From assembly GCF_001940455.1 (NCBI RefSeq), contig NZ_MKQR01000019.1, positions 1 to 61,938 on the forward strand: a stretch of 61,938 nucleotides of DNA, written 5' to 3'. The position numbers were made by a program, and so were the translations under genes. The notes under the pieces are model-generated. The model had not been told where the DNA came from, did not search any database, and saw nothing but the letters and a program-made list of their open reading frames with translations. Shown here one piece after another: positions 26,660-35,343 of this stretch; position 1 is the first letter of the stretch; the number at the start of each line of letters is the position of its first letter. Source of the stretch: Actinokineospora bangkokensis (GTDB lineage Bacteria; Actinomycetota; Actinomycetes; Mycobacteriales; Pseudonocardiaceae).

Positions 26660-26697
26660 GACAACTGCGGCCCGCGCTGTTGTCAGTCGCACAACAG
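26660..26697. promoter_or_regulatory. Clustered GTTGT/ACAAC half-sites, candidate operator
   Basis: CTGTTGT, 7 nt, ACAACAG form a perfect 21-bp inverted repeat at 26677-26697. A further GACAAC at 26660 pairs with the GTTGTC in the middle. The group lies about 80 bp upstream of the fadD32 -35 box, a position suited to an activator. The binding protein is unknown. Confidence 0.4.
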
Positions 26698-26739
26698 GGT
26701 CTGGGGGCCGGTTTTCATCCGGCGGTGACAAATCCTGCT

Positions 26740-26774
26740 CCCCCGGGACCGGCGCGGGCGGCCGGTCCCGGGGG
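26740..26774 (-). terminator. Terminator behind the R2lox gene
   Basis: A perfect 14-bp stem (CCCCCGGGACCGGC with its complement) and 7-nt loop lie 6 nt beyond the R2lox stop. It suggests that R2lox and the upstream hydrolase form one unit and the fadD32 operon another. Confidence 0.75.
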
Positions 26775-26780
26775 CGCGGG

Positions 26781-27740
26781 TCAGCCGGTCCCGGCGGTCT
26801 CCTCGGCGTGGAACTGCTCCTCCAGCTGCTCGGGGCTGTAGTCGAGGTCGATCGCGGCGGCCGACATCCCGCGCGCGCCCTCGATGGCGCCGAGGCGGCG
26901 CATCGCGCGCCCCGCGGCGTACTCCATGACCCCGTCGAGCTGCATCTGGAACGGGTCGCCGTCGAACTGGGTGGTGGTGTACTGGATCTGGTTGATCGCG
27001 TGCGGCACCAGCCTGCCCATCTCGTCCTGCACCACCTGCCAGTTGCGGTCGTCGGCGGCGACGTGGCGGCGGCAGGTGAAGGTGCCCCAGGCCATGTGGC
27101 GGCGCTCGTCGGAGCCGATCCAGCGGATCAGCTCCTGCAGGCCGGGCAGGATGCCGTTGGCCTTGCAGGCCTTGTTCCACACGTGGTAGCCGGTGAGCGC
27201 GAGCACGCCCTCGACGACGTGGTTGTAGACCACCGAGGCGCGCACCTGGTTGGCCGGGCTGGGGTCGTGCTCCAGGGCGCCGAGGGCGTTGGGCAGCGCG
27301 TCGTAGAAGATCGCCCGGTAGCCGGGGTTGTCCTCGACGTAGGGGTGCAGGTCCTCCTTGACCCCGACCGCGTCCAGCCAGATCCGGAAGGCCTGGGTGT
27401 GCTTGGCCTCCTCGAACACGAACTGGGTCAGGTACATCTCGTCGCCGAAGCGGCCCTCGCGGCCCATCGCGCGCAGGAACGGCTGGATGTCCTGGGTGAC
27501 GGCCTCCTCGCCGCCGACGAACTGCGCGCACAGCATGGTGGCGATGTGGCGCTGCTCGTCGGTCATCGCCGCCCAGTCCTCGGCGTCGCGGCTGAAGTCG
27601 ATCGACGCGGGGTCCCAGAACCGGCGGTTGCCCTTGGCGAACAGGCGCAGCGGCAGGGCGTCCCAGTCGAGGCTGCCCTTGCTCAGGGCGTGGAACTGGG
27701 AGCGGCGCTCGGTCGCCGCGGGGTCGCTGACGTCGGTCAC
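26781..27740 (-). CDS. R2-like ligand-binding oxidase (R2lox)
   Basis: 319 residues from GTG with AAGGAG six bases upstream. Ferritin-like ribonucleotide-reductase R2 homologue. All residues that define R2lox in M. tuberculosis Rv0233 are present at a constant offset of +10: metal ligands E78, E111, H114, E177, E212, H215 and the Val81/Tyr172 pair that forms the ether crosslink. The radical-transfer Tyr setting of true R2 is not evident, so it is not a reductase subunit. Characterised members hold a Mn/Fe cluster and a long-chain fatty acid in a hydrophobic channel and activate O2. Placement between a secreted hydrolase (51-nt gap) and the FadD32 operon suggests oxidation of a lipid intermediate; that is inference. 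Confidence 0.93.
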   Translation of the reverse strand: MTDVSDPAATERRSQFHALSKGSLDWDALPLRLFAKGNRRFWDPASIDFSRDAEDWAAMTDEQRHIATMLCAQFVGGEEAVTQDIQPFLRAMGREGRFGDEMYLTQFVFEEAKHTQAFRIWLDAVGVKEDLHPYVEDNPGYRAIFYDALPNALGALEHDPSPANQVRASVVYNHVVEGVLALTGYHVWNKACKANGILPGLQELIRWIGSDERRHMAWGTFTCRRHVAADDRNWQVVQDEMGRLVPHAINQIQYTTTQFDGDPFQMQLDGVMEYAAGRAMRRLGAIEGARGMSAAAIDLDYSPEQLEEQFHAEETAGTG

Positions 27741-27791
27741 GGGTGGCTCCTTCGTGCGGTGGGGAGGTCGGTGTCCGCGGCGCTGCGGGGG

Positions 27792-29411
27792 TCAGCGGGC
27801 GAGCGGGACATCGATCCACGACGGGTCCGCGGGCGAGGACCGGAAGCCGATCTTGCCGCCGTCGGTGTTCTTGTCGATGAACAGCGCGTCCTTGGTGTCC
27901 ACGGCGAAGGCGAGCCGGTGGCCCGCGGCGACGTCGTAGGCGGTGGGGGTGAACACCAGGTCCAGCGGCAGGGCCTGCCCGGGGGTCTTGCCGTTCCAGG
28001 TGTAGGGCACGTAGTTGATCAGCTTGCCGGTGCCGAGCTGGTCGACGTCGTAGACGTAGGCGACCACGGTGCCCTGGGCCTTGGGCGGCACCACGGTCAG
28101 GTGGGCGGTGATGTCGCCGCGCACCTTCTGCGTGGTGGCGGCCTTCGGGCCGTACCAGATGGCGCCGCTGCCCTGGTCGAACAGCTGGAGCATGGCGGTG
28201 GGCGGGTTCCCGCTCAGCGCCTCCAGGGTGTAGGTGACCAGCGGGATGCCGCCGTTGGCGACGGTGTCGCGGTTGTTGTTCACCTGGGTGGTGAACTCCG
28301 CGGCGGGCGGGGTGGCGCCGAGCTGGGCGTTGCCCGCGAGGAACCCGCCGGGCTTGGGGCCCAGGAACAGCTTGCTGGAGGCCTGGCCCTGGGCGGAGGC
28401 CCAGTCGCGGCGGCCCTCGGGCTTCTGGGTGCCGGGGCGGGGGTAGACCTGCACGGGGGGCTCGGCGGCGATGGAGGTGTCGGTGCCCGCGACGTAGGCG
28501 TCGAACCAGCGGTCGACGGAGTCCCACACGCCGCTGGGCAGGCCGAGCAGGCCGCCGGACTCGGTGGCGGCGTGGTCACCGGGCAGCAGCTCCATGCGCT
28601 TGGGGCCGGTCAGCGCGGTGTAGAGGTCGGCGATCTGGCCGGGCTCGAAGACCGTCTCGCTCCAGGTCTGCAGGAACAGCGCGGCGGGCTTGTTCCGGTT
28701 GATCTCGGCGATGTGGTTGACCGGCGAGCGCGGCTGCGCCCAGGCCTTGACCGCCGCGTCCATCTCCGGGGTCAGCTTCGGGTCGTAGATGCTGGCGAGC
28801 ATCTTGTCGGCCTCGGGGCTGAGCCTGCCGTTCATCTTGCCGGACAGGTGCAGCACCAGGGCGGTGAGCTGGTGGCGGGTGTCGTTGGTCGACAGCGAGC
28901 GCACCAGGTCGCTCCAGCCGCTCATCGACACCACGGCCTTGATGCGCGGGTCGTTGCCGGAGGCCAGCACGCCGATGCCCGCGCCGTAGGACACCCCGGC
29001 GACGCCGACCCTGGCCGGGTCGGAGGCGGTGTTGGCCAGGCCCCAGTCGATGACGTCGGAGACGTCGTCGATGTCGGCCTGGCCCGCGACCTGCACCTCA
29101 CCGCCGGACTCGCCGAAGCCGCGGGTGCCGTAGGACAGCACCGTGTAGCCCTTCTCGGCCAGCTTCTTGGCGGGCATGATGTTCTGGGTGACCCCGCCGC
29201 CCCAGGCGCTGATGAGCACCGCCAGCGGGTGCGGGCCCGCGGCGCGCGGCTCCATCACCATGGTCCGCAGCGTGACGCCGTCGCGGACGGCCACGTCGAC
29301 CATGGTCGTCTCGAAACCGTCCTGCTGAGCACCGGTGGCCCCGGGGACCCAGGCGACCAGACCGGCCACCACGGCGACCGCGGCGGCGAGCGCGGCTCGT
29401 TTGCGCGACAT
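27792..29411 (-). CDS. Secreted CocE/X-Pro dipeptidyl-peptidase-like hydrolase
   Basis: 539 residues; an ATG four codons earlier is possible and neither has a clear site. A Sec signal peptide (residues 1-28, ending near ATGAQQ) is present. The alpha/beta-hydrolase part has the oxyanion region VLISAWGGG, nucleophile elbow GVAGVSYGAGIG, and a His in LLPGDHAATESGG. The C-terminal third is a jelly-roll domain like the X-Pro_dipeptidyl-peptidase C domain (AYVYDVDQLGTGKLINYVPYTWN). Relatives include Xaa-Pro dipeptidyl-peptidases, cocaine esterase and non-peptidase lipid esterases, so the substrate is open. Its own promoter candidate is at 29549-29578, and R2lox follows by 51 nt. Confidence 0.83.
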   Translation of the reverse strand: MSRKRAALAAAVAVVAGLVAWVPGATGAQQDGFETTMVDVAVRDGVTLRTMVMEPRAAGPHPLAVLISAWGGGVTQNIMPAKKLAEKGYTVLSYGTRGFGESGGEVQVAGQADIDDVSDVIDWGLANTASDPARVGVAGVSYGAGIGVLASGNDPRIKAVVSMSGWSDLVRSLSTNDTRHQLTALVLHLSGKMNGRLSPEADKMLASIYDPKLTPEMDAAVKAWAQPRSPVNHIAEINRNKPAALFLQTWSETVFEPGQIADLYTALTGPKRMELLPGDHAATESGGLLGLPSGVWDSVDRWFDAYVAGTDTSIAAEPPVQVYPRPGTQKPEGRRDWASAQGQASSKLFLGPKPGGFLAGNAQLGATPPAAEFTTQVNNNRDTVANGGIPLVTYTLEALSGNPPTAMLQLFDQGSGAIWYGPKAATTQKVRGDITAHLTVVPPKAQGTVVAYVYDVDQLGTGKLINYVPYTWNGKTPGQALPLDLVFTPTAYDVAAGHRLAFAVDTKDALFIDKNTDGGKIGFRSSPADPSWIDVPLAR

Positions 29412-29548
29412 CCGAACACCCATTCCGACGTGTGGGGTGGAATCTGCCCGCCCACCCTGCCCCGCCGCACAGGTCTCACCGCGACGGGAAGTGTGCGGGT
29501 GGAATGCGGAATCGAAATTGGCATTCCTTTTATAAGACCGACAATGTG

Positions 29549-29578
29549 AAGGTAGCACCGGCAATATTTTGGGGTCAA
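29549..29578 (-). promoter_or_regulatory. Promoter of the hydrolase-R2lox unit
   Basis: On the minus strand TTGACC (29578-29573), 18 nt, TACCTT (29554-29549). It lies in an A/T-rich island within the 506-bp gap between the hydrolase and the CBM48 gene; a TATAAA just downstream is an alternative -10. The rest of the gap shows no gene. Confidence 0.5.
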
Positions 29579-29917
29579 GGCCGGTACCAGACCGGTGGAG
29601 AACTTGCTCGACACCGACAAAACGACCCGGCGCGCTGCTCACGATCCAAGCAGCGGCAAAACGTGAAAAAATCCCGCCGGGTGCCTGCTCCTGGCCGCTC
29701 GTGACCACCTCGGACACCCCTCGACCGGCGTTGGGGTACCGAGCAGTCCGCTCGGGTATCACTTCGTACACACCCGCCGTCGAGTTCCGCTGAGCGGTGA
29801 CACTGTTACGGCACGGTGTTACAGCCGTGCAAACAACCGCGGCGCGCCGGGGGGCACCCTCCCGGGTGGACCGGCGACCGGGCATGCTGGGGCGGTCCAC
29901 CGCACGGAGGGAAACTG

Positions 29918-30199
29918 GTGATCAGCACGAAGGCACTGCCGTTCAACAAGTTCCGGGTGACGTTCACCCTGGACGCGGGCGACCCGCCAGGACCGGTCAG
30001 CGTGGTCGGCTGCTTCAACGGCTGGACGCCGGGCTCGCACCGGCTGCGCCCGCGGCCCGGTGGCCTGCGCTCGGCGGCCGTGGTGGTCAGCGCGGGCAGC
30101 ACCGTGTCGTTCCGCTACCTCACCGACGACGGCACCTGGCGCGACGACCCGGACGTGGCCGACCGCGACGAGCACGGCAACGCCGTCATCACCGTCTAG
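29918..30199 (+). CDS. Stand-alone glycogen-binding (CBM48/AMPK-beta-like) protein
   Basis: 93 residues from GTG with GGAGGG eight bases upstream. The chain is one immunoglobulin-like early-set domain: FRVTFTLDAGD, SVVGCFNGWTPGSHRLRPR, SVSFRYL-type strand (STVSFRYLTDDGTW) and a final DEHGNAVITV. The FNGW motif and its surroundings match the domain found at the N-terminus of glycogen branching and debranching enzymes and in the AMP-kinase beta subunit. No catalytic domain is attached and there is no export signal. It may tether a partner to glycogen or trehalose polymers; no partner gene is nearby. Confidence 0.8.
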   Translation: MISTKALPFNKFRVTFTLDAGDPPGPVSVVGCFNGWTPGSHRLRPRPGGLRSAAVVVSAGSTVSFRYLTDDGTWRDDPDVADRDEHGNAVITV

Positions 30200-30235
30200 G
30201 CCCGTCCTCGACACCTGCTCTGCGGGAGTCGTGAT

Positions 30236-30322
30236 CAGGTCGGACGCCCGCGGTGCCCGGACGAGGGACCTCGTACCGGGTTGCGCTCGGTCCCTCGGCC
30301 GGTGCCGCAGGCGTCCGACCTG
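30236..30322. repeat. 87-bp near-perfect inverted repeat between convergent genes
   Basis: Two arms of about 34 nt fold on each other: the outer 13 bp (CAGGTCGGACGCC with GGCGTCCGACCTG) are perfect, inner parts GCGG/CCGC and CGAGGGACC/GGTCCCTCG pair with a few mismatches, and the loop is about 18 nt. It lies between the convergent CBM48 and TetR genes, so it could serve as a bidirectional terminator, but it is much longer than the other terminators here and may be a small mobile-element remnant. Confidence 0.7.
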
Positions 30323-30389
30323 GCGCGGCCATCGCTGGACGAGGCTGTTGCGGACAGGTCCCAGGGGTCCGGGGCGGCCCGGCGACGCC

Positions 30390-30989
30390 CTACCCGGGCC
30401 GCCCCACCTGCCCGGCCAGGCTGTCGAAGGCGGCCGTGACCTGCGGGATCAGCGCCGCCGGGTCGTGCCCGGCCAGCTCCCGCCCGGCCTGGAAGCAGGC
30501 CCTGGCCAGCAGCGGCGCCAGCACGGCGGTGCGCGGTTCGGCGCCCAGGCCGCGCAGGATCTCCCCGGCCAGCTCCGCCAGGGCCGCCAGCTTGCGCGCG
30601 CCCCGGTCGGCCAGCTCGGCGTTCTGCGCGATCAGCCGCTCGCGCAGGCGGTAGTGCGCCGGGTCGGACACCGACTCGGCGCAGATGGACAGCACCACCC
30701 CGCGCAGCAGCTCCAGCGCGGTGCCCAGGTCGGGCGCCTTGGCCACCGGCATCGGCTCGTAGCGGGCGCGCAGCTCGTCGAGCAGCTCCTGCTCGCCCGC
30801 GAACACGACCTCCTGCTTGTCGCCGAAGTGGCGGAAGAACGTGGTCCGCCCGACCTCCGCCCGCTCGGCGATGTCGGCCACGGTGACCTGGGCGTACCCG
30901 CGCTCGGTGAACAGCGCGTAGGCCGCCGCGACGATGTCGTGGCGGGCTTTGGCGCGCTTGCGCTCGCGCAACGACGGCCGCTGGTCCAC
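30390..30989 (-). CDS. TetR-family transcriptional regulator
   Basis: 199 residues from GTG. The N-terminal helix-turn-helix is canonical: RHDIVAAAYALFTERGYAQVTVADIAERAEVGRTTFFRHFGDK (about residues 17-59). The ligand-binding helical domain follows and resembles the TetR_C type of AcrR-like regulators. No gene next to it is an obvious target: the upstream neighbour on its strand is the M4-M28 protease unit, with a terminator in between. I found no clear palindrome directly before its start. Ligand unknown. Confidence 0.9.
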   Translation of the reverse strand: MDQRPSLRERKRAKARHDIVAAAYALFTERGYAQVTVADIAERAEVGRTTFFRHFGDKQEVVFAGEQELLDELRARYEPMPVAKAPDLGTALELLRGVVLSICAESVSDPAHYRLRERLIAQNAELADRGARKLAALAELAGEILRGLGAEPRTAVLAPLLARACFQAGRELAGHDPAALIPQVTAAFDSLAGQVGRPG

Positions 30990-31170
30990 GACCGGCGACT
31001 GTAGCGGCGGGCGGTACCGCGTTCCAGGTGGGTCGGCGTCCGCGTCGGGACGCCGTCCGCCCCGCGGCGCCCCGCGGTGGGTGACACCGACCGCTCCGCG
31101 CGCCACGACCGCGACGCGGCGGTCCCCCGGGTTCACCGGCGGTGTGAGTGGCACCACACCCCCGGACGCG

Positions 31171-31202
31171 CCGGAGCCCCGCGCGTCCGCGCGGGGCTCC
31201 GG
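31171..31202 (-). terminator. Terminator behind the M4-M28 protease gene
   Basis: A 14-bp perfect stem (CCGGAGCCCCGCGC with its complement) and 4-nt loop, 15 nt past the protease stop codon on the minus strand. The rest of the 228-bp gap to the TetR gene shows nothing else. Confidence 0.75.
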
Positions 31203-31217
31203 GTCGACCACCGGTGG

Positions 31218-34124
31218 TCAGGCGACCTTGAGGGAGATGTCGTCCAGGACGAAGCTCGTCTGCAGGCTGGAGTCCTCGGTGCCGGTGAACTTCAGCGTGA
31301 GGGTCTGCCCGGCGTACTGGCCCAGGTCGAGGGTCTTCTGCACGTAGCCGCTCGCGGCGTCGACGTTGGACAGGGTGCCCAGCGTCGTGGAGCCGAGGGC
31401 GACGGTGAGCGTGTCGTAGACGCGGGTGCCGCTCTCGGCGGTGTCGATGTGCACCCAGTAGGTCAGCGTCGAACCGGTGCACCCCGCCGGGATGCTCACC
31501 GACTGCGACGCGCTCTCGGTGTTGGTGGTGCCCCGGCCGTTCAGCCAGGCCTTCCAGGTGCCGGTGCGGGCGGGCTGGGAGGTCGAGCTGTCGCGCACCC
31601 CGGTGCTCAGGGTCCACGGCGTCGTGCCCGACTCGAAGCCGCCGTTGGTGACCGCCTCGGCCGCCACGCACCCGGTGCCGGGGGTGGAGACCGCCTGGTT
31701 CCAGATCGCGTACGCCACGCCGTCCGCGGCCCGGTCGAGCGCGGTGGCGTTGATGTTGCTCGTGGTGTCGCAGGAGCTGTGGTAGCAGGAGTCGTAGGCG
31801 GCGTTGGCGGTGCCGCCCCACTTGCTCGCCTGGGCGCTGGTCTTGCGCGCCGAGGCGCCGGTGGCGTAGCCGGAGGTCGGGATGCCCGCGTTCTTGAACG
31901 AGTAGTCGTCGGAGCGGCCGACGCCCTCGGTGTTCTCCTCCGGCGACAGGCCCAGGGAGTCCCAGTAGGCCTTGAGCGGCGCCGCGGTGGCGGTGGTGAT
32001 GTTGTTGATGAAGTAGCCGCCGTTGCGCGAGCCGACCATGTCGAAGTTGTAGTACCCGGAGATGGCCGAGCGCTGCGCCGAGGTGAGCTGGTTGACGTAG
32101 AAGCGGGAGCCGAGCAGGCCGGACTCCTCGTCGGTCCACCAGGCGAACCGGACGTGCTTGGTCAGCGCGGGGTTGGCCGAGGCCAGCGCGAGCGCGTTCT
32201 GCAGCAGCACCGCCGAGCCGGAGCCGTTGTCGTTGATGCCCGGGCCCGCCGAGACGCTGTCGAGGTGGGCGCCGAACATCACCGTGCGCGAGGTGTCACC
32301 GCCGGGCCAGTCCGCGATGAGGTTGTTGGAGCGGTAGTTGCACGTGGTGCAGGTCTGCTCGGAGACGGTGAAGCCCGCCGCCTGGAGCTTGCCCTTGATG
32401 TAGGCGACCGACGCGGTGTACCCGGCCGACCCGGCGCGGCGGTTGCCGCCGTTCTGGGTGGCGAGGGTGTTGAGCTGGGTCAGGTGCGCCTGCACGGCGG
32501 CGACGTCGATGTTCGGCGCCGCGGCCGCCTGGGCGGGCGCGGCGGCGGTCAGACCGTCCACCGTGGACGAGGGGGCGAACGCGGTGCAGGTGGGGTCCGC
32601 GGTGGCGGGGACGCTGACGGCGTTCCACGCGGCCTTGGTCTTGTTGTACAGCGCGCAGGACGCGTCGAGGTTCTTCGCCGCGGTGAGGGTGGCGGTGCGG
32701 TACTTCTTGTAGGTCATGCCGCTGGTCTTGAGCAGCATGCCGCCGTAGAACACCTTGCCCGCGGTCTGGATGCCCGCGCCGGTGACGGTGCTGGAGTTGC
32801 ACGTCGGGCTCGACGGCTTGCCGCCGCCGGGGTTCGAGCCCTCGGCCAGCAGGTAGAACCAGTGGTTGAGCGGACCCGCGGCCGCGTGCACCTCGGTGTT
32901 GGGGATCGCCGAGGAGTAGCAGTTGGGGTGGTTGTTCACCAGCGACGGGTTGTACATGTTGCGGATCGGGCCGTTGCCCACCAGGTTCACCACCTCGCCG
33001 ACCAGGTAGTCGCCGGGGGTGTCGTAGGGGGAGGGCTCGTTGGCGTAGGCCTCGGTCAGCGCGCCGAAGATGTCACCGGTGCCCTCGCCGAGCCCCGCCT
33101 CGCCGCCCGCGCCGCCGGGGGTGAACTGGTCGAGGCCGTGGCCGTACTCGTGGCCGACGACGTCCATCGAGCCGATCCACTCGTTGGCGTTGTTGTGCCC
33201 GATGGTGACGCTGCTGCCGTTCCAGTAGGCGTTGACGGTGTTGTAGCCCACCCGCGCGGGCCAGCTGCCGCCGTTGCCGTTGTGGCCGTTGCGCCCCAAC
33301 CAGTTCTTCAGCATGTCCCACTCCTTCTGCGCCGCCCACATGGTGTCGACGCAGCCGGTCTCCTTGCTGGTGGGGTTGCCGGTGCCCCAGGAGTCGGTGG
33401 ACTTGCTGAAGACCTGGCCGGTGCTGTAGTCCGAGCACTGGAGGCCGGGCCGGGTGAGGTCCTTGAGCTGGTAGGTGGTCCCGCTCTTGCTGGTGGTGAT
33501 GGTCAGCGGGTTCGGGCCGTTCCACTTGCTGGTGCCGGTGCCGTGCTCGACGTCGTCGTGCTGGTCGAGCACCGCGCCGGTGAGCGCGTCCACCCACACC
33601 GTCAGGTGGCTCTCGCTCTCGGTGGTGTAGCCGGAGAGCACCGTCTGCCACGCCAGCTTCGCCGTGCCACCGGTCACCTTGACCACCAGCCGGGTCGACT
33701 CCACCGAGTCGACCTTCGCCAGGCGGGACTTGGCGGTGGTCTCGGCGGCCTGCGCGGTCACCTTCGGCGTGGTGCCCACCGCGACCTTGACCTCGGTGGC
33801 CTTGCTGGCGGCGCGGACCGCGCCCGTGCTGTCGGACAGCAGGGTCGCGTCACCGCCCACCACGGGCAGCCCGCGGTAGGTGCGCTCGTAGGAGACGGAG
33901 TAGAGCCCGTCCACCCACGGCGTCACCACAGCGCGCCGGTAGGCCTCGTCGGCACCGGCGCCCAGGGCGCCCGCGGCGACCCGGTCGGCGCCGGTCAACG
34001 CCGCGGTGAGCGCGTCGGCCGCCGGGGGCGCCGCGGGCGCGGCCCCGGCGGGCGCCCCCAGGGCCACCACGGACCCGGTCACCACGGCCAGGAAGACCCC
34101 GGCCGCCACCGTTCTGCGTGTCAT
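31218..34124 (-). CDS. Secreted double metalloprotease: M4 (thermolysin) fused to M28 aminopeptidase
   Basis: 968 residues, ATG with AAGGAG six bases upstream. Parts: Sec signal peptide (1-31); FTP/PepSY-type propeptide to about 200; M4 catalytic domain with zinc motif HEYGH near residue 325 and third ligand in [10 protein letters not shown]28 peptidase (about 520-800) with [17 protein letters not shown], the catalytic pair TDEESG, and NFDMVGSRN; and a C-terminal beta-sandwich (about 830-968, [20 protein letters not shown]) like a P-domain or carbohydrate module. An endopeptidase and an aminopeptidase in one chain would cleave protein and then trim the products outside the cell. Both active sites look complete. 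Confidence 0.88.
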   Translation of the reverse strand: MTRRTVAAGVFLAVVTGSVVALGAPAGAAPAAPPAADALTAALTGADRVAAGALGAGADEAYRRAVVTPWVDGLYSVSYERTYRGLPVVGGDATLLSDSTGAVRAASKATEVKVAVGTTPKVTAQAAETTAKSRLAKVDSVESTRLVVKVTGGTAKLAWQTVLSGYTTESESHLTVWVDALTGAVLDQHDDVEHGTGTSKWNGPNPLTITTSKSGTTYQLKDLTRPGLQCSDYSTGQVFSKSTDSWGTGNPTSKETGCVDTMWAAQKEWDMLKNWLGRNGHNGNGGSWPARVGYNTVNAYWNGSSVTIGHNNANEWIGSMDVVGHEYGHGLDQFTPGGAGGEAGLGEGTGDIFGALTEAYANEPSPYDTPGDYLVGEVVNLVGNGPIRNMYNPSLVNNHPNCYSSAIPNTEVHAAAGPLNHWFYLLAEGSNPGGGKPSSPTCNSSTVTGAGIQTAGKVFYGGMLLKTSGMTYKKYRTATLTAAKNLDASCALYNKTKAAWNAVSVPATADPTCTAFAPSSTVDGLTAAAPAQAAAAPNIDVAAVQAHLTQLNTLATQNGGNRRAGSAGYTASVAYIKGKLQAAGFTVSEQTCTTCNYRSNNLIADWPGGDTSRTVMFGAHLDSVSAGPGINDNGSGSAVLLQNALALASANPALTKHVRFAWWTDEESGLLGSRFYVNQLTSAQRSAISGYYNFDMVGSRNGGYFINNITTATAAPLKAYWDSLGLSPEENTEGVGRSDDYSFKNAGIPTSGYATGASARKTSAQASKWGGTANAAYDSCYHSSCDTTSNINATALDRAADGVAYAIWNQAVSTPGTGCVAAEAVTNGGFESGTTPWTLSTGVRDSSTSQPARTGTWKAWLNGRGTTNTESASQSVSIPAGCTGSTLTYWVHIDTAESGTRVYDTLTVALGSTTLGTLSNVDAASGYVQKTLDLGQYAGQTLTLKFTGTEDSSLQTSFVLDDISLKVA

Positions 34125-34350
34125 CGATGCTCCTTCTGGGCAGGGAGGCACCCGGCGGCGGGACAGGGGGTCCGCCGGGTGGGGAAGCAGCGCACCCGAG
34201 CATCGGACGGCGCCCCAGCGCGATCAACACCCCGACCGCAGCCGTCAAAGATGTGTCAAATCCCCGCCCCCGCCCCACCTCCCGGCCCGCGACGGTGATC
34301 GGGGACAAGACGGCGGATGACAGAAGGGATCGAGCCACCCGACCCGCCGA

Positions 34351-34396
34351 GCCGAGAACGATGCCGGGCAGGGACGTGCGGCGGGAGGGATCAAAC
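34351..34396. repeat. Dispersed partial copy of the recN-downstream repeat
   Basis: About 46 nt (core GAACGATGCCGGGCAGGGACG, then GCGGGAGGGATC) match the core and flank of the ~96-bp units at 54299-54570. It sits 25 nt beyond the stop of the XRE gene, just as the array sits beyond recN. The remaining 34125-34420 gap holds no gene. Confidence 0.6.
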
Positions 34397-34420
34397 CGGG
34401 CGGCAGGGGGTTGAACAGCT

Positions 34421-35098
34421 CTACGCGGGCACCCCGGTCAGCACTGCGGCGTCGGCGAGCAGGTCCGCCGTGGTGACGGGGCAATCCGCGGCGGCGGCCC
34501 ACACCAGGCCCTGCCCCAGCCAGGCCATGCCCAGCGCGTCCTGGCCGCGCGCGGCGCGCAACCCGCCCGCCACGCGGGCGAAGTGCGCGGCCAGGACCAG
34601 CAGCACCGGCGACCCCGCCGGGGCCATCCGGTGCAGCGCCCACTCCACCGTCGCGAGGTCGTCCGCCGCGGCGCACTCGCCCAGCAGCGCGGTGAGCACG
34701 TGCACCAGGTCGCTGCCCGCCTCGTGCCCCAGCCGGGCCAGCAGCACCCGCGCCCGCGCCGCCGAGGGCACCGCGCACCCGGTGGTGCCGTGCTCCGGGC
34801 AGCGCGCGGTCAGCCGCGCGGGCCAGCGCACCGGGAGCACCGCGACGCCGGGGTCGGCACCGGGCAGCAGCGACAGCAACGTCCCACGTGGACGGTCGTC
34901 GACCAGCGCCAGCAACCCACCGCCCGCGCCCAGCGCGACGTCGGCGGCGCGCGCCAACCCCGGTGGCGGCAGCCGGACCCCGCCCTCCACCTTGGAGATC
35001 AGGCTGTGGTGGTAGCCGACGCGCGCGCCCAGTTCGGCCTGGGTGAGCCGCGCCGCCCGCCGGTGCGCCCGCAGGGCCCGTCCGAACCCGGCCGTCAC
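34421..35098 (-). CDS. XRE-family helix-turn-helix regulator
   Basis: 225 residues from GTG with GGGAGG four bases upstream. The HTH_31/XRE domain is at residues 5-65: FGRALRAHRRAARLTQAELGARVGYHHSLISKVEGG, with the family's usual start of ALRxxR. The remaining 160 residues are Ala/Leu-rich and helical, without TPR signatures I could assign, and resemble the sensor part of actinobacterial regulators paired with DUF397-type proteins. No DUF397 gene is nearby. Divergent from the cation transporter, separated by 245 bp. Confidence 0.8.
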   Translation of the reverse strand: MTAGFGRALRAHRRAARLTQAELGARVGYHHSLISKVEGGVRLPPPGLARAADVALGAGGGLLALVDDRPRGTLLSLLPGADPGVAVLPVRWPARLTARCPEHGTTGCAVPSAARARVLLARLGHEAGSDLVHVLTALLGECAAADDLATVEWALHRMAPAGSPVLLVLAAHFARVAGGLRAARGQDALGMAWLGQGLVWAAAADCPVTTADLLADAAVLTGVPA

Positions 35099-35343
35099 AT
35101 CGCCTCCCGACCCGTCCGTCACCACGAACCAACGGAACGTAACACCGCGCGCGGACGGCGATAAGGGCTGCTCAGGGGCAAGTTTTGAACGTTCCCACTT
35201 GCGCGCGCCGCGCCCCGCGCGGCACCGCGGGCCAGCGAACCGGACAAAACCCCTGCGGCAGCACAACTCCGGCGCCACCGCCGTCACCGCGGGCACACCG
35301 CGTCGCCCGGCGGGGCGGCCCGGCGCGGATTAACCTCGGGCCG

